From: Ophthalmolycus amberensis
Taxonomy: Eukaryota; Chordata; Actinopteri; Perciformes; Zoarcidae
Direction of reading: 5' to 3'
Length of the DNA: 64,000 nucleotides
Assembly: GCA_024529925.1 (NCBI GenBank)
Contig: JAFEUB010001373.1
Span: 1,923,501 to 1,987,500 of the forward strand
Positions 36,001 to 50,500 of the stretch are shown here, piece by piece. The position numbers were made by a program, and so were the translations under genes. The notes under the pieces were generated by a model. The model had not been told where the DNA came from. It was given only the letters and a program-made list of their open reading frames with translations, and did not search any database. The first letter of the stretch is position 1; the number at the start of each line of letters is the position of its first letter.

Positions 36001-39000
36001 AAATAGATACAAAAGCAAAATTCTGTTGATTTTCCTCAACATAAAACCCAATAAATATACTGGCAAATTTGACAGCAAAGTTTTTCCATTCAGTTTTGTA
36101 CTACTCTCCTGTCCTGCTCAGGTGTTGGGTTTCCTGCTGGCCTCCTTTGGCTTTGTGGAGTTCTTCTACATCCTGCTGGAGAGGAGCCAGGAGATCCAGG
36201 AGCACATGGTCTTCCTACTCAGCCCCATCATACGCAGCATGACTTTGGTAAATACCGATTCTACTCTAGTGTTCACCCACACGTTTATACCTGTCCAAAC
36301 AGGGAATTATCTGACTGAAGTCATTTTAATTTTAGGATTTTTTGTGCCGTAAAAGCGAAGGTCCTTCTTCTAACATTGCCTGCGTTGCATCAGTGCATCA
36401 AGGGTGGATGAGCAGCATCCTGCAAAGTGTTGAATCTATAAATCAAGGCCCATCTTACCATGGGTAATGGCTTAAAGGAGCAGTGTGTAGGATTTACTGC
36501 ATCTAGCAGTGAGGTTGCAAAGAACTGAATGCCTCTCCACTAGCCCCGCCCTAAAGCATCCCCTGCTTTATGGTCTGTTTGACTCTAAATGGACCATCAT
36601 GTACTAAATGAACATCATGCTGTATTGAAGAAGACTTGAAACTAGAGATTGAGACCATAAACTCATATTTACAATGTTTACTGAGGGAATAAATCAAGAG
36701 AGAAGAGTCATTTTCTCATAGACTTCTATACAACCAGACTACTTTTTGCAACTATAGGTATCTGCCTCTGATGGCCATTGAGAGAATGCAAGTTTAAGGC
36801 ACTTCCACAATGACTGTGTGCATGATTGTGCATTAGTTTTAGAGAATACGAGTGCACCCATGATGTGTGTGTATGGAAAACGCTATGCAACTGATCTGAC
36901 ATCCCTCCAGTGTTGCTCTGGGTAACAGAAGTTTTGGGAATATTTTAGCTTGTGTCTTGTTGGCTCGCATGTCGATGTGCAGCAATGAAAGGATATATAG
37001 CCTTTGGACAGTTTGTTGGCCAGACTGCTGAGGTGCAGAGATGCATGACGAGGTTTAGATTTATAGTGTTGCAGGCAATGCAAACATTACAGCACCATGT
37101 AAACGCCGCCAGTATTTGACCACCACTCATCAGGGTGCAGAGTACATGTGTAGTGACATCAGCTACTGTTTGATGTATGTATGTGCAAAGTTTCAATACA
37201 ATGAAAAATGTGCTTGGTAGGTGCTGTGCCAAGCACCCATGATGCTCTCCGGTTCCGTTTCTAAAAGTATTCTTCCTACTTCTGAGTTGCACTTTTATAC
37301 GTTATACGTTGTTGAGTGGACCGTGCACTCCAGAGAAAGTTCCCCTTTAAATCAGACACACTTTTAAATCACACGAGGCCCACACGAGGTCTCACGTGTG
37401 TCTCTTTGTGGCATACGTTTCTTTTATTTGTGGCTGTATTTCGTCATACAAATGTGCATACAAACCCAAAATGCTTCAGATGTTTTAGAGACTATTCCCC
37501 ACACCACTGCCACTGCAGGACGAACTTAGTCATAAACTGTTACGATTGACTCACTTGTGAACTCCGAGTGGACAGTCAGCCCTCGTCCACTCAAAGTGAT
37601 TGAATCACGTTTTTCGTTGATGCTCTTCTAATCATGTAGTTTCATATGAATGAGTTGTTCAGTGGTGCCGGTGCTTTGACTCATCATGCACGTTAAATCA
37701 AGCTCATTTGAATCTCTTCCAACCTTTTTGTTCATCTTTAAAAAACACAAAACCACCGAATACAACGGTGATGAAACACAATTGTAGCCTCTGTTAAACC
37801 TAATTACATAGAAGGGTTCAGACTTTACAGGCTAGGCTACAGGTGTGCTGTTGGACGGGAAGCTTTGACTCCAGTTCCTTCTTTGAGCGCCATTGTTCTG
37901 ACCAAGACTGTATTTAAGGTGCAACGTGTTTGTTCCAGTGCAGAAAAAAGAAAAGATGAAGCACAACACATTCATTCACCTTACCTTGGAACAAGGACCT
38001 GAGGTTTTCAATAAACAAAACCATACCCAAAATCTATAGTGTGCATTCATTTGCTCAGGTCTACGGAGAAACAGCGCTAACAACTCAACTGTTTAGATCC
38101 AAATCAGTGCAAGACCTGTGCAGATTTACGCAGTCTGGATGAGAGCTTTAATCTTTGTCTTCTCTCCTTTCAAACATCTTGAATCAAACTATAACCCCCA
38201 GAACAGTGTTTATAGAAGATACGGGCTGGTGTGCAATTAGAGAAATGTTTTCAGTGGCGTTTGTTGATAAAACAACGCTGAATGTTTCTCAGAACATTGA
38301 TCCCACTCATTGTCTGCAGATTTTAAATGATACTACACTGATGAGTAGGCGCAAAAGAAGAAGATGAGTGCAGCTGACAACATGGGTGGCATGGGAAGTT
38401 TAAAATGCTGTTTGTCCCGAAAAGGAGTGATGTAACATTTACAAGGCAGTAGAGTAAGGGTGCTGAGCCCGGATAGGACGGGTTGCTGTAGCCCAGTGAG
38501 CTGTATAGGTTTACTCACAAAGCTTCCTCTCTCTGCAGCCTCACACAGGTCCTGCACAGTCTCCAAGTCAGACAGCCTTGCCCACCTGTGGTGTTTTCAG
38601 AGTCCTGAGTCAATAGCAGCACGTGTTTGGGTAGAAATACACTGAGATGTCTCTTGTATCGAGGGATCGAGTTAAAAAAAGATCATTTATTTTGAGAATA
38701 TAATTTATCAGGCCAAGGGGACTGACAACAACAAGCATCTACTAAATCTAATGAAGAGCTCGTCACCAATCTGTAAATCTACTCGCCAGTCCTATCGCTA
38801 TCACAGGATATTATGTTCTTGATGCTGATTGTAGCCACCCACCACCACCCGTTCCCCGGGTACCGGCCTGGAACGCTGTGCTCTTGTTGCTCGGACCAGC
38901 TTGTTCCCTGTATGTAACAGTTCTCAGCCCACAAATCGTGCTCACTAATGATGAACAGCACTCACATCACACAGAATATAATCAGCAATACCATGACGTG

Positions 39001-42000
39001 AAGGTCCTATTCCTTCCCCAGCGCTGCACACTTCCCATGTAATTATAAGGTGACGGACTTAGTTCCACCCACTGACTTCTACAAACAGATGGCTGATGGT
39101 TTTGAGCAATATGGCAAGTCAGAGCGGAAGGCTAGGAATAGCACGGTCCTTGCCCTCAGATGCTGACCCGAGGTCAGCTTTATGATTCCTCTACTTATGC
39201 TAAGGTTTGGATTTAGGCTGATGCAGCCTCAACCTCTTCAGGACTTAAAGTAAGGCAAGGCAAGGCAAGTTTATTTGTATAGCACATTTCAACAACAAGG
39301 TAATTCAAAGTGCTTCACATAAAACCATTAAAAGCATCAAAACATAAGGCAAAAGAAAAGGAGATTTAAAAACAATTAAAGAAACAGTGTAAGAAATAAA
39401 ATTCAGTAGTAAAATGCAGAAATGCAGGAAATTGATTAATATATTAATTGAATGTGGTTCAATTAAAGGCAGCAGCAAACAGAAAGGTCTTCAAGTACCA
39501 GCAGTCGGGGACATAAAGTTCTTACCATGGGCTTGGTGCTGCTGACCGACATACTGGGAGATGTAGATATACAGTACCATAGAAAACTTCAACACTTCAA
39601 CACGTTAGGAACATATATTTAGCTTGTAAAAACTGTATTTTAATCATCATGAATTGTTGTTTATTGATGTAAATATTACTTTCAGTTGCAGTATATGTGC
39701 ATCTCTTGTAGGGATGAAAACACAGAAAAAAAATTTTTTAAACATCTTTCAGCTAATTGTGTTGCTTTTACGGCCTCAACCTCGTTTCCAGACAAGGAGG
39801 CAGCTGTTTTTAGAAAAAAACCCGTTAAGAATCCTCCGGGACGCTACAGGTCGAGCACCAATCAGCACACAGACGAAGTTAGCGACTAGCTGGTGAACAT
39901 AGCAGAGCATTTAGCTGCTAGAGAGCTCAGTGGCACAAACAGGACTCAGCTCCTCATTTATCATTAGAATAACTGTAATCGGTACATTTTCCCCTCCAAG
40001 CACATCGACGTTCTCAGAGGTCGTGGACGTTCACGTGCTCTCAGTTGGCCGGTTGTCTCTGTGTTTGCATTCCCTCTTTAGTTGTGCTTTCGGCTCCAAC
40101 GTGCAGTCAGGTGGACTCTAAATTCCCCATAGGTATGATTGTTGTCTCTCTGTATTCCTCCTTCAATAGACTGGCAAGTATCAAGTGTGCAGGGGAAATG
40201 AATGAACGCAAGAATAAAGAATCAGTGTGTCACCGCAGCACGTTAATGAAAACCCTGTATGTTGTTTATATCTACCAGAGCACATGAGGATCTTCACCCT
40301 CTCACGATCACCACTCAGACATCTGTGCACCTCTCCTCACGGAGTGTATGGGGTTGTTGATGTGAAAAACGTATATAATTACCAAGCTGCTATGGTTTAT
40401 AACAGGACAGTTCTGTGGCTCATCCTAAAGTAACCAATGCGGTACTCATCGTGAACCATCATGAATCATTACAGAGGTTCAACAGCAGATGGGTGACTCC
40501 TCTGAGGACATACGACACTGAACCTGGGCTATTTTTGAGTAAACATCACGATCTAGAGCTTGTTTGTTTTAGGAAAGTGTGTGCAGGGCATGTAGCATGC
40601 CATGGATTCATTTCTTTGGAGGCGGAAGTCAGCCAGAAACCATCTGTGGCTACGACCAGGGAAATCCCAGAATCCCAAGTTCTTTCTCAAAACCACCATC
40701 GGCTGCATTAGATCAGAGTGAATCTAATGTTAGCCTCCCTGTTGAGAAGGCTGGCAGTGACATCGGCACCTAATACCGGAGAGATAGGGCTTCATTACAG
40801 CTCAGGAAGAGGTTCTACCCATGCAGAGCAACTTAGACAATAGTTTGGTTTGAAGTAGAACTAGCAGGTGACTTAAAAGATAATGCTAATTGGTTGGTAA
40901 ATAAGTTTTTTTTTTACTTCCAAAAAGGTATTTCATCATGTTTTCTTGTCCTTGTCGAGTGGCTCCAGACTGTTTTTTGAGATTTCAGTGTTCTCCAAGC
41001 TCGGGGATTGTTTCCTCTCCTGTGCTGTGAGACCCCCACATGTGGATTCTTCGATAAAGTCTCTCTGTCTCTCTTTGTCTCTCTCTAGATCTTGGCCTTA
41101 TGCATCATCCAGTTGGAAAGAATAAGAGGCTGTCGCTCCTCTGTGTTCCTCTTCCTGTTCTGGGTCTTGGCCGTGGTCTGTTCCCTGGTGCCTCTAAGAG
41201 CGAAGATCCAGCTGGCCATGGACGAGGTATTTCTTTCGACAATTGATTAATACAAAATAACATCACACAGTGTCCTAACACATGATGCTGCATCCAAAAT
41301 GCTCTATATTGACAATAAGGAATAATTCAGAGCCAAAGTAAGTGTTTGTCAGGTTCGAACGCAGTGAACTTGCAGCGTGAAAACACCATGCAGGGATATC
41401 TAATCAGGTCCTCTCCTACCCATAGTCTAGACACAAGACTCCAGCAGCATAGCTTGAGATATACCCTGTGTCAGCAAAGAGTTCCTGTTTTATCCCCCAA
41501 TTTCAACCAAGGTAGCCGAAGTTAACCAAGTGTTGGAGGATGACACTGCCAATTCTGGTCAAGCCTGTGTGTGTTTAAGTTTTCCTTTTCTTCCTGTGCC
41601 TCGCGTCAGACACTGCAATCATTGTTGTATGGGGTACGTTTCTATTTCAGCGCACACAGCCGTAGGGCAGTCGCATTTGCATTTCTATAAAAACACACAA
41701 ACACACACACATCCATATTTCTGTTTTATCGTCCTCAGTGTGACATTCCCACACTGCTTGGGGGAGAGTAATGATGGCCCTCGGATAAATGCTGGTGAGA
41801 CACGGCAGTCCAGGGTCAGACTAGAGGAACGTCAGCGCTGTGTTTATGGGCCTGCACTGCTGTAAACACAGCCAGATGGAAATCTATGCATCCGCACATA
41901 ATGCGATGCCATTTAGAATTCAGACACAGATGTTTTCATTTCATTCAACCACACGCGTGCACATGGATGCACATGTGACCATCTAAATATTTCTCCCTCA

Positions 42001-44517
42001 TATCGTATATATATCTCTACTTCTTGAATAACCAAATTCATATGGGTGCTGCTTGAGTCTTGAGTATTTTGCTTGGTCATGAGAGTGAACGGTAGGTAGC
42101 CTACCATAGCTAGTAGGTAGACTGAGGTGAAATGGTTGCAGAAGATACAGTCAAAGTTGGACTGGAGATAATTAACTACATAAACGAACAGACGTCTAAT
42201 GAGATGATGCAGGGGCTCTTCATTACACCCTAAAAACAAAGGAAGTTATCATTGCCTTTCACTCAAAAGCTAATAACTCCTGCTACATAGATAGGAATAG
42301 TTTGACATTTTGAGACATACGCCAGCTAAACACGTTAGGTTATGTCTCGTTTGTTTAATACGTACAGAAATATGTACAAAAACAACACTGTGGTTTTACG
42401 CTGTGCTGGTGGGAGGATTTTAGGCTACCTTTGGACGGAGCAAGGTTAGCTGTTTCCTGTCTTTGTGCTAAGCTAACTGGCTGCTGGCTTTAGCATTGTA
42501 TTTGACAGGTTTTTGTTAGTGTTACAGTGTGTCTTGTAGAAAGTTTAACTATGATGCTGATAACGTTACTGTTGCAGGACAATTCATCTGAGATAGTAAA
42601 AAAGTACTTTAATCTTGTTAAAAAATGGAACAACGATAAAAGTTGTGTCGCACAGCTGAGCAGTGTTTCCCGGTCTCCCGCGTCAACTCACATTAAATAT
42701 TGTACTGACACATTTTGTGAATATTTATGAAGGAAAGTGTCTAGTTCAGTCTGCAGCGCTGATGGCTGGAGTTGACTGAGTTCATGTTTGTCGGCCATTC
42801 TTAGTCGCCTGACCTACATTTTTGCCACCCACTCTCCGACCATCCTGACCCTGTTTTTCACTGTGTGGCCGGAACCATTTGGACCCTTCATATCTCCTTT
42901 CTGGGCACAGCACCACACTTTTCAGAGAAAGCTGTTTCTACTGTTTACCATGGCTCTGACTTTCATGCACAGCCATTGCACATTGCACCGACTGGCTGTG
43001 GCAGTGGCCTTGACCCAGTAGTAAACAATGCATCTGCCAAACCCCACAATTTCTTTACGTCAGGAATAACAAGTGAGTCCTACATTTCACAAAAGTCTCT
43101 GAGCGGTTAATATCGCAGCTGCTCCCTTGATTGACTGTAAGGGTGCTGGTTTGAAACCACAATCTCCCTATTTACAGATACAGGCTCTTAGCGTGACTGA
43201 GCAAGCAGCTTTAACTATCACTTAATTTATATAAAGTACACCATTAAAGACTGGCTTTACGGTCCAAAATACTCTTTATTGTGTCTGTGATCTTGGTGTG
43301 TAAACCATCCCTCTGCTGTACAATGTGTTAGCATGGGGAAAGCAATGTGTTGTCCAGCCACAGTGGAGATAAATGACGCTGTATACCACAGGATGTTGTG
43401 TGATATGTTGAGCAATGTTGACAGAGATGAAACCCGTATGTCTTGATTTAATAAGAGCAATGTTGTTTTTCTTTGGCATGTGCACGGCCACAAAGACAAT
43501 TAATTGCTTCCTTAGCTTGAAATAGAAGTCTAACTTACAAAACGTGTCTGGAATAGCTTAACACAAATAAACTGAAGGAACTCAGTTAAAAGACTGGTGT
43601 TGTTCAGCCCTGTAGCAGCCTCCTTAATCTGTGCTTTCCTATTCCACAGGGCATTGCCTCAGACATTGTACGATACCTCGCCTTCTTCTCCTACTTCACA
43701 ATCCAATTGGCCCAGCTCCTCCTGTGCTGTTTTGCTGACCAGCCTCCAGAGGGAAAAACTGTCTCGGAAAAGGTAGGCAGAGGAGAATGTATCCCACTTC
43801 CGTCAAAAACGTCCACTCCGATCCAAGACACAGGAAAGAAAACGCCTGAGCAGCCATCATGTGGTTTTCAACTTTTGTTGTCAAGACATTTTTCCCTTTT
43901 GGAGGAAATGTGATTCACCTCCCTCCCTCCCTCCTTCCACTCTCACTTCACCGCTTTGTCTTTCTATGAGGAGAGTGTTAATATGTGTGTGTGTTTCTCG
44001 TTGTTCTCCTGCATACCATCACCGCGACTCACTCACTCCAGCGTTGGATAACATCAGGACCGCTGCATCAGGCATTACTTAATGCAGATCTCACCTATCC
44101 CATCAAACATGAGCCTGATGGCACTAAAGCTCCAAATAGCAAGTGGATTTCTGACAGCTGACAGGATAATGAAAATTAACTTCTAATCAATCAAACAGAC
44201 GTGTGACGTAACATTTCCCCGGTGATAAACAATCAAAATAGCTGGAAAAGTCCCTCAGAAGCCCTCGGCCGGTGGTGAAGAGGCTGAGGGGGCAGAAGCT
44301 GCAGTCTGGCGTGGTGGACACACCCATCCTTGGTGTGTCCTCCTCGTCTTCCTCCACCTTCTCCTCCTCTCCGCCCCACGCTCTGGTTAGAGTTACTCAC
44401 AGGAAGAGAGGAAGAGCGGGAGCGCTGGTAATGAAGTGAGCAAACACCCCGGTGCGGGGGTGGCAGGGTGCAGAGATGCCATAAAGAATGCGTGAGAGGA
44501 CAAACTTTCTGTGTTTC

Positions 44518-44559
<42 letters not shown>

Positions 44560-47500
44560 TGATTAGACATTTCCGTTCCTTCTGAGCTAGACCTCAAAAC
44601 GTCATCTCCCACCCACTGAACTCTATTTATTCCTGTGGGAGTTCATGGCCTCTGCTCCCCACAATGGACCACCTGACTGGACACACGTTAGCGTTCTCAA
44701 ACACACTCCTCACAAGTGCACCATTCAACCATCAATCGACGGCCTCTGTGAAGCTGTGTGTGTCTCGAAAGCCTTAAAGTGGTGAGAGCTCTACTGCGAA
44801 AACAACATTGATTCCGGTCTTTAATCTGTTGCAGAATCCCTGTCCCGTGAAAGACGCCTCTTTCCTGTCAAAGATTCTCTTCTGGTGGTTCACTGGGTAA
44901 GATGGTTCTTCAAACCCCCTCATTTTTTGGCTTTGGCTGACTCACTACAGCACAGTTTGTACTTGTTTACAATAATATGTGTTCTGTTGACGATGATCTG
45001 TGTGAATCATCCTCCTCAGGCTTGTTGTGAAAGGATATCGCACCCCGCTGGCAGCAGAGGACTTGTGGACCCTGAGGGAGGAAGACACGTCGCGCAAGAT
45101 AATCTCTGAGCTGGAGGAGGACTGGACAGATGAATGTGCCGAACTTCAAAAGTGAGAACGCCTTCTAATTTGAGTCTGATGGTTCGAAGGGATACCCCGG
45201 CAATTTGGTATTTGGCTTTCATAAAGTTGACAGACTCTAAAAAGACAGAATCAATTTTAAGAGTTTACAACCGTTTAAACTGCTCTGTGAGGCTGTACAC
45301 TGGGGTCAGCTGTGCTTTGGACTTAATGCTAACATGCTCACAATGACAGTGCTAGCATTAAATTGTCTTTCATGCATACAATCTGTCCCTTTTAATGCGT
45401 GCTGTGATTGTGAATCTTCTTGTGCATTAGCTAGTAGTTGTAGAATGTACAAGACATGCACGTGTCCTGCACAAAGAATCAATTCCATTTTATTGCAACG
45501 TGGCCAAACGTCAGCATGGTGCCGGTTGAGTTAATGACCCAAGCAGAGCATGACTTAGCCATGATTGCGGTACATTTGAATTCAGGACGTCTCATCACCG
45601 AGGCGTCCAAAGCGGTCCCTTGAGGACACAGAGCAAGAACCTTGTGTCAAAGCTTTTTAACACGGTCCAGTGCTTTGAAGATCCCTCGTTCAATCCAGTA
45701 ATTATGTCAGTGAATAATGCTATTTTACTGCTGGCGAATTCTTGAGTCCATCAGTGATGGTACGAATAACAACAGGTTTCTTTTTACAGTCAGTTTTACA
45801 TTAAAGACTTGAAAGGTGCCAGCATCATGTTGGGGCATCTCTGACACAGATGGCTGGTCTGTAACTGCGTGCGTTCTCTCGCTCTGACAGGCAGGAGAAG
45901 GCCTTAGCGTCGGGCGTGGCACTGGGGAGCAGCAGACTGCAAGACCAGGCTCAGCTCCTCAGGAAGCTGCAGAAGGAGCAGAGCTCCGGCTTCTTCCTGC
46001 TCAGGACGATGGCGCGCAAGTTCGGCCCGTACTTTCTGACTGGTACCCTGTGTATCATATTCCACGATGCCTTCATGTTCGCCATCCCCCAGGTGCTCAG
46101 GTAAGACTTCCAGGAAGAGTTTCCTGAAACCTAAATCTGCTCTCACAATGAGTGCAATCTGGCAACAAAAACGAATAGCTGTTGTGTGATTTGCCAATGT
46201 TTGTAGATATTAGCTTTCTCTCGACCCAGTAGCATGAAGCTCAGGGTTATTTGGTTCATAGTGCAAAGAGTACCAAAAATAACAAGATAAACCACAAATG
46301 TTTGTGTTATTCTGCATGAAGATGATCGCATTGAAGAACAAGAAGTTCTCAATGAAATTGCTCATAAGAAGAAGTGACCATGTCGTTATATTTGGAAGAA
46401 GATGTTGTTGTTATTGAGTTTGTCAAATATAGCTTTCTCAGCGCTCGAAGTCCCACAAACCAAATGGCATTGCGTTCGCTGTATTAAGGAAAGCTGCAGC
46501 CAATATTTCCAAACCTCAGCTCAGACTGAAATTACCTGGATGGCCTGCAGGACAGAGTAAAAATAGGCTTTATTGTGGTTTTGGGGGATAACTGTCCAAT
46601 TTAGGGATTTAAGTGGAAGAGATTACATTTTCCTGGTATAATTTAAAGAAACGTTGGTTAAGCGTATACTGCAGTCCACATATATGGATATACTTTACTG
46701 TAGAAACAGCTCCTTGGTTAACACCTCAGCTATCACCTTCATTGTCCTGTTTTCAATGATTTGTGACTCAAACAACAACAGAAGCTGCAGCAATGTAAAC
46801 AGGTTACGGCTGACCCACCACCCGGCCGCACCATCCCACTAGCCAGACTGGAATGTTGTTGATGCACAGAATCAGTGGAAGTGTTAATTATGGTCACAGA
46901 GCTGTGAGCAGATAAAGTAGACGAGACCACAGCCCTCTGTTCTCCAGTGAGGAGCACAGGCCGGGGGGGAGAGGAGGCTCTCAATGGCAGCAATGCTGTC
47001 GGACCACAATAAGGGAACCGCTGGCCAAGTGTGAGGGCAGCCCGGCCACAAGCTGAGCGCTGTTGTGCAACCCGAGCTACTTTGTGCGCACCAGTCAGCC
47101 AGCAGCCGCAGCAGCAGCACTAACGGCCACCGGTTTAAGGCACACAATGAAGGTCACATAATACCACATTGGATTTTAAAAAAAGGGATGTTGACGGAGT
47201 AAAAACCTGTCTGTGTCTGCTATGATTGGTTTTCATTCACTGCGTTTCAGGGAAAACCATGAACAGAGTTTTTGATTTGACTTACATGCACTTAAAAACT
47301 GAACCTCCTGATTAATCTCCTCCTCCACAGTCTTCTGCTGGACTTCATGAGAGACGAAGATGCTCCGCTGTGGAAAGGCTACTTCTACGCCACTCTAATG
47401 TTCCTGCTGTCCTGTCTCCAGTCCCTCTTCAGCCATCAGTACATGTACATGTGCTTCACAGTGGGAATGAGGGTGAAGACGGCTGTCATGGGCTTGGTTT

Positions 47501-50500
47501 ACAGGAAGGTGGGTATCTGACATGTAGCCGCTAACCTCGAGACACCACATAAATTACCTTTTAAATGGCAAAAACAACAGCCGTCTCTCCTTCCAGACAG
47601 GAAAACAGAGTGAGATTAAATGAATGATTGTCTGAGATCTTTACGAGGGTGTTCATTTATACTGGACGACTGAGGGCTAAAATGTCTTTGTCTCTTTTGT
47701 CGTCAATCCAGTCTTTGGTGATAAACAGCTCAGCCAGGAGGACCTGCACCGTGGGCGAGATTGTGAATCTGGTGTCGGCAGACACTCAGAAGCTCATGGA
47801 CTTTGTGGTGTACTTCAACGCTGTCTGGTTGGCTCCTATTGAAATCTCTCTTTGTCTCTTCTTCCTCTGGCAGGTATGTCCAAATGTTTTCACGATGCCA
47901 CTCATTCATGCACAACTGCATTTCAACTGAGAGGCCCTTGACACCGTTTCATTCTTTGTTTTATTTAGCATCTCGGCCCATCGGCTTTGGCAGGAATCGC
48001 CACCATCATTCTCATTTTCCCCCTCAACGGATTCATAGCAAAGAAAAGAAGCAAGCTACAGGTAAAAGCAGCAACAGGGATCCTGCACTCTTTCGCTCCA
48101 GTGGCACTGACATCTGGCATGTTAGGTCAGGGATGCCACAGCTGGTTTAGATAGTGGCTGAAGAGCCGCGTGGGTGGTTGGCCTGGATGGTACATTCTCT
48201 CTTGTCCTTTTGATGTCTGCCCCATATAACCTGCTTGAAAAATAATGAAAGGAAAGGGTGGGCAGTAAGAGGACATCATTTTTCATTTCTTTGGAAAAAC
48301 AACAGACGGCTTCTGTACATTTGGTTGCCAATTTAATCAAACTTAGTCTTGAATGCAGTGACCACATTCCAGGCCCTTTGTTGTTTCCTTGTCATAAAAA
48401 TCACTAAAATGAATTTAACAAGTTATATGATGTTCAGGAAAACTGCTAGAGTTGTAACGAGCGCAGACAAACCCATGTTCACAAATGCATGTATTTGCTT
48501 TGGTCTGGTAATCGTCTTTCCACTGTGCCGCAGCTTTGGATAGTTTCATTGTTTCTATGACAAAACGTAAAAAGCTCTTTGTCTGGTCAACAGGAGGTCC
48601 AAATGAAGTTCATGGACGGACGCATCAGACTGATGAACGAGATCCTGAATGGAATAAAGATCTTGAAGTTCTACGCCTGGGAGAAGGCCTTCCTGGAGCA
48701 GGTTCTGGGCCACAGAGAAAAAGAGCTCAAAGCCCTGAAGAAATCTCAGATCCTTTATTCCATCTCCATTGCATCCTTCAACTCCTCTTCTTTCCTGGTA
48801 AGAGCACGGAACTAAAAGGAGCTACTAATAAAAAGGGTACATACAGATATATACAAATGGTGTCTCTAAAGATCCCCCATCACACAAGCCTTTGCCTGTG
48901 TATGTAACATTTAATCTCTTTTTCCCTAAGATTGCCTTCTCCATGTTCGGAGTCTACGTGACGCTCGATGACAGGAACGTCCTGGATGCACAGAAGGTTT
49001 TTGTCTCAATGGCACTGATCAACATCCTGAAGACCCCACTCAGCCAGCTTCCATTCGCTATCAGCACGACTATGCAGGTGGGTGACATTGTGAGGTCATA
49101 CCTGTGATTGTGTTGAGATGGTTTTTTCCATCCATGGTGCCTGATAAGGTATATTTGGATGGTACCATGTGATGGATACAGCTCAGTTAACTAACCACTG
49201 TTTCTGTTTCAGGCTATGGTTTCACTGAGACGTCTGGGGAAGTACCTGTGCTCAGAGGAGCTGAAGGGGGACAATGTCTCAAAGGCGCCATCGAGTTCTG
49301 GTAAGAACCCCACCCATGTATCGACTGTCACATCAAACGAATAAATTACTATTCTGCGCGGTTTAACTTCACCAATTTCCCTATACTGCCTTAAATCATA
49401 GGCTGTCATAATCAATATGAACAGCCCGCAGGCTTTGGTTGTTTATATCTGTGGAGTACCACAACCTTGTATGGATCATGTGCACTGTCACTTCCTGGGT
49501 CCCTGGCTAACTGGCAGACAGGGTAATGATAGGATGTTCCCATTTTGTGGTTGAACGTAAATCACAGCATGAATTCAGACGTATGATTCATAGAGAAAGA
49601 AAAAAGAGAACCACTGCAGTCCTGTCTGTAATCTGTCAACACTTCCTAAAACAGCTTGTGAAGAAGCAGCAGCTCTATAATTTGCATGATGAAGCTAATT
49701 CACTTGTAATTACGCCCAGGCTGCACTCTGACGAAAAGACTTCAAGGGGCATTTTTGTTTTGAAAGTTTGTTTGTGGCTCAGGTTGAAGGAACAGGCTTC
49801 AGCGTTTATTGCAGGTTTCATTCATTTTACTCAACCTTTCTTTCTTGTTCAGATGGGGAAGACGTGGTGATCGAAAACGGGACTTTCAGCTGGTCTGCTG
49901 AGGGCCCTCCGTGTCTTAAAAGGTATGAGTTATGAAAATAATGAAAATAAAATGTACTAAATCTACATAAAAAACAAAGAGACTTACAGAACAATGTGTT
50001 TCTTTGTTGACAGGATCAGTATCCATGTGCCACGAGGTTCCCTCGTCGCTGTGGTCGGACACGTGGGCAGTGGAAAGTCCTCTCTGTTGTCCGCCATGCT
50101 TGGTGAAACAGAGAAAAGAAGCGGCCGTGTCACTGTTAAGGTATTGAGCCTGTGTTCCACATGAACGTTTTCTTTTTATTTGTGGGTTTCATTTAATTAA
50201 TACTGACAGTCTCTCTTTTGACATGTGTCTTCACAGGGCTCGGTGGCGTACGTGCCCCAGCAGGCCTGGATCCAGAACGCCACATTCCAAGACAACATCT
50301 TATTTGGCTGTGAGAAACTGAAGACTTGGTACCACCGAGTGCTGGAGGCCTGCGCACTGCTGCCTGACCTGGAAATCCTACCTGCTGGAGATGCTACAGA
50401 AATTGGAGAAAAGGTATTGAAATGGAGAAATGGAAATGATATGTTTCGGGGGTTTTATTTATCTCCGAATCCTTTGAGTCTATCTAAACTTTGGAATCGT

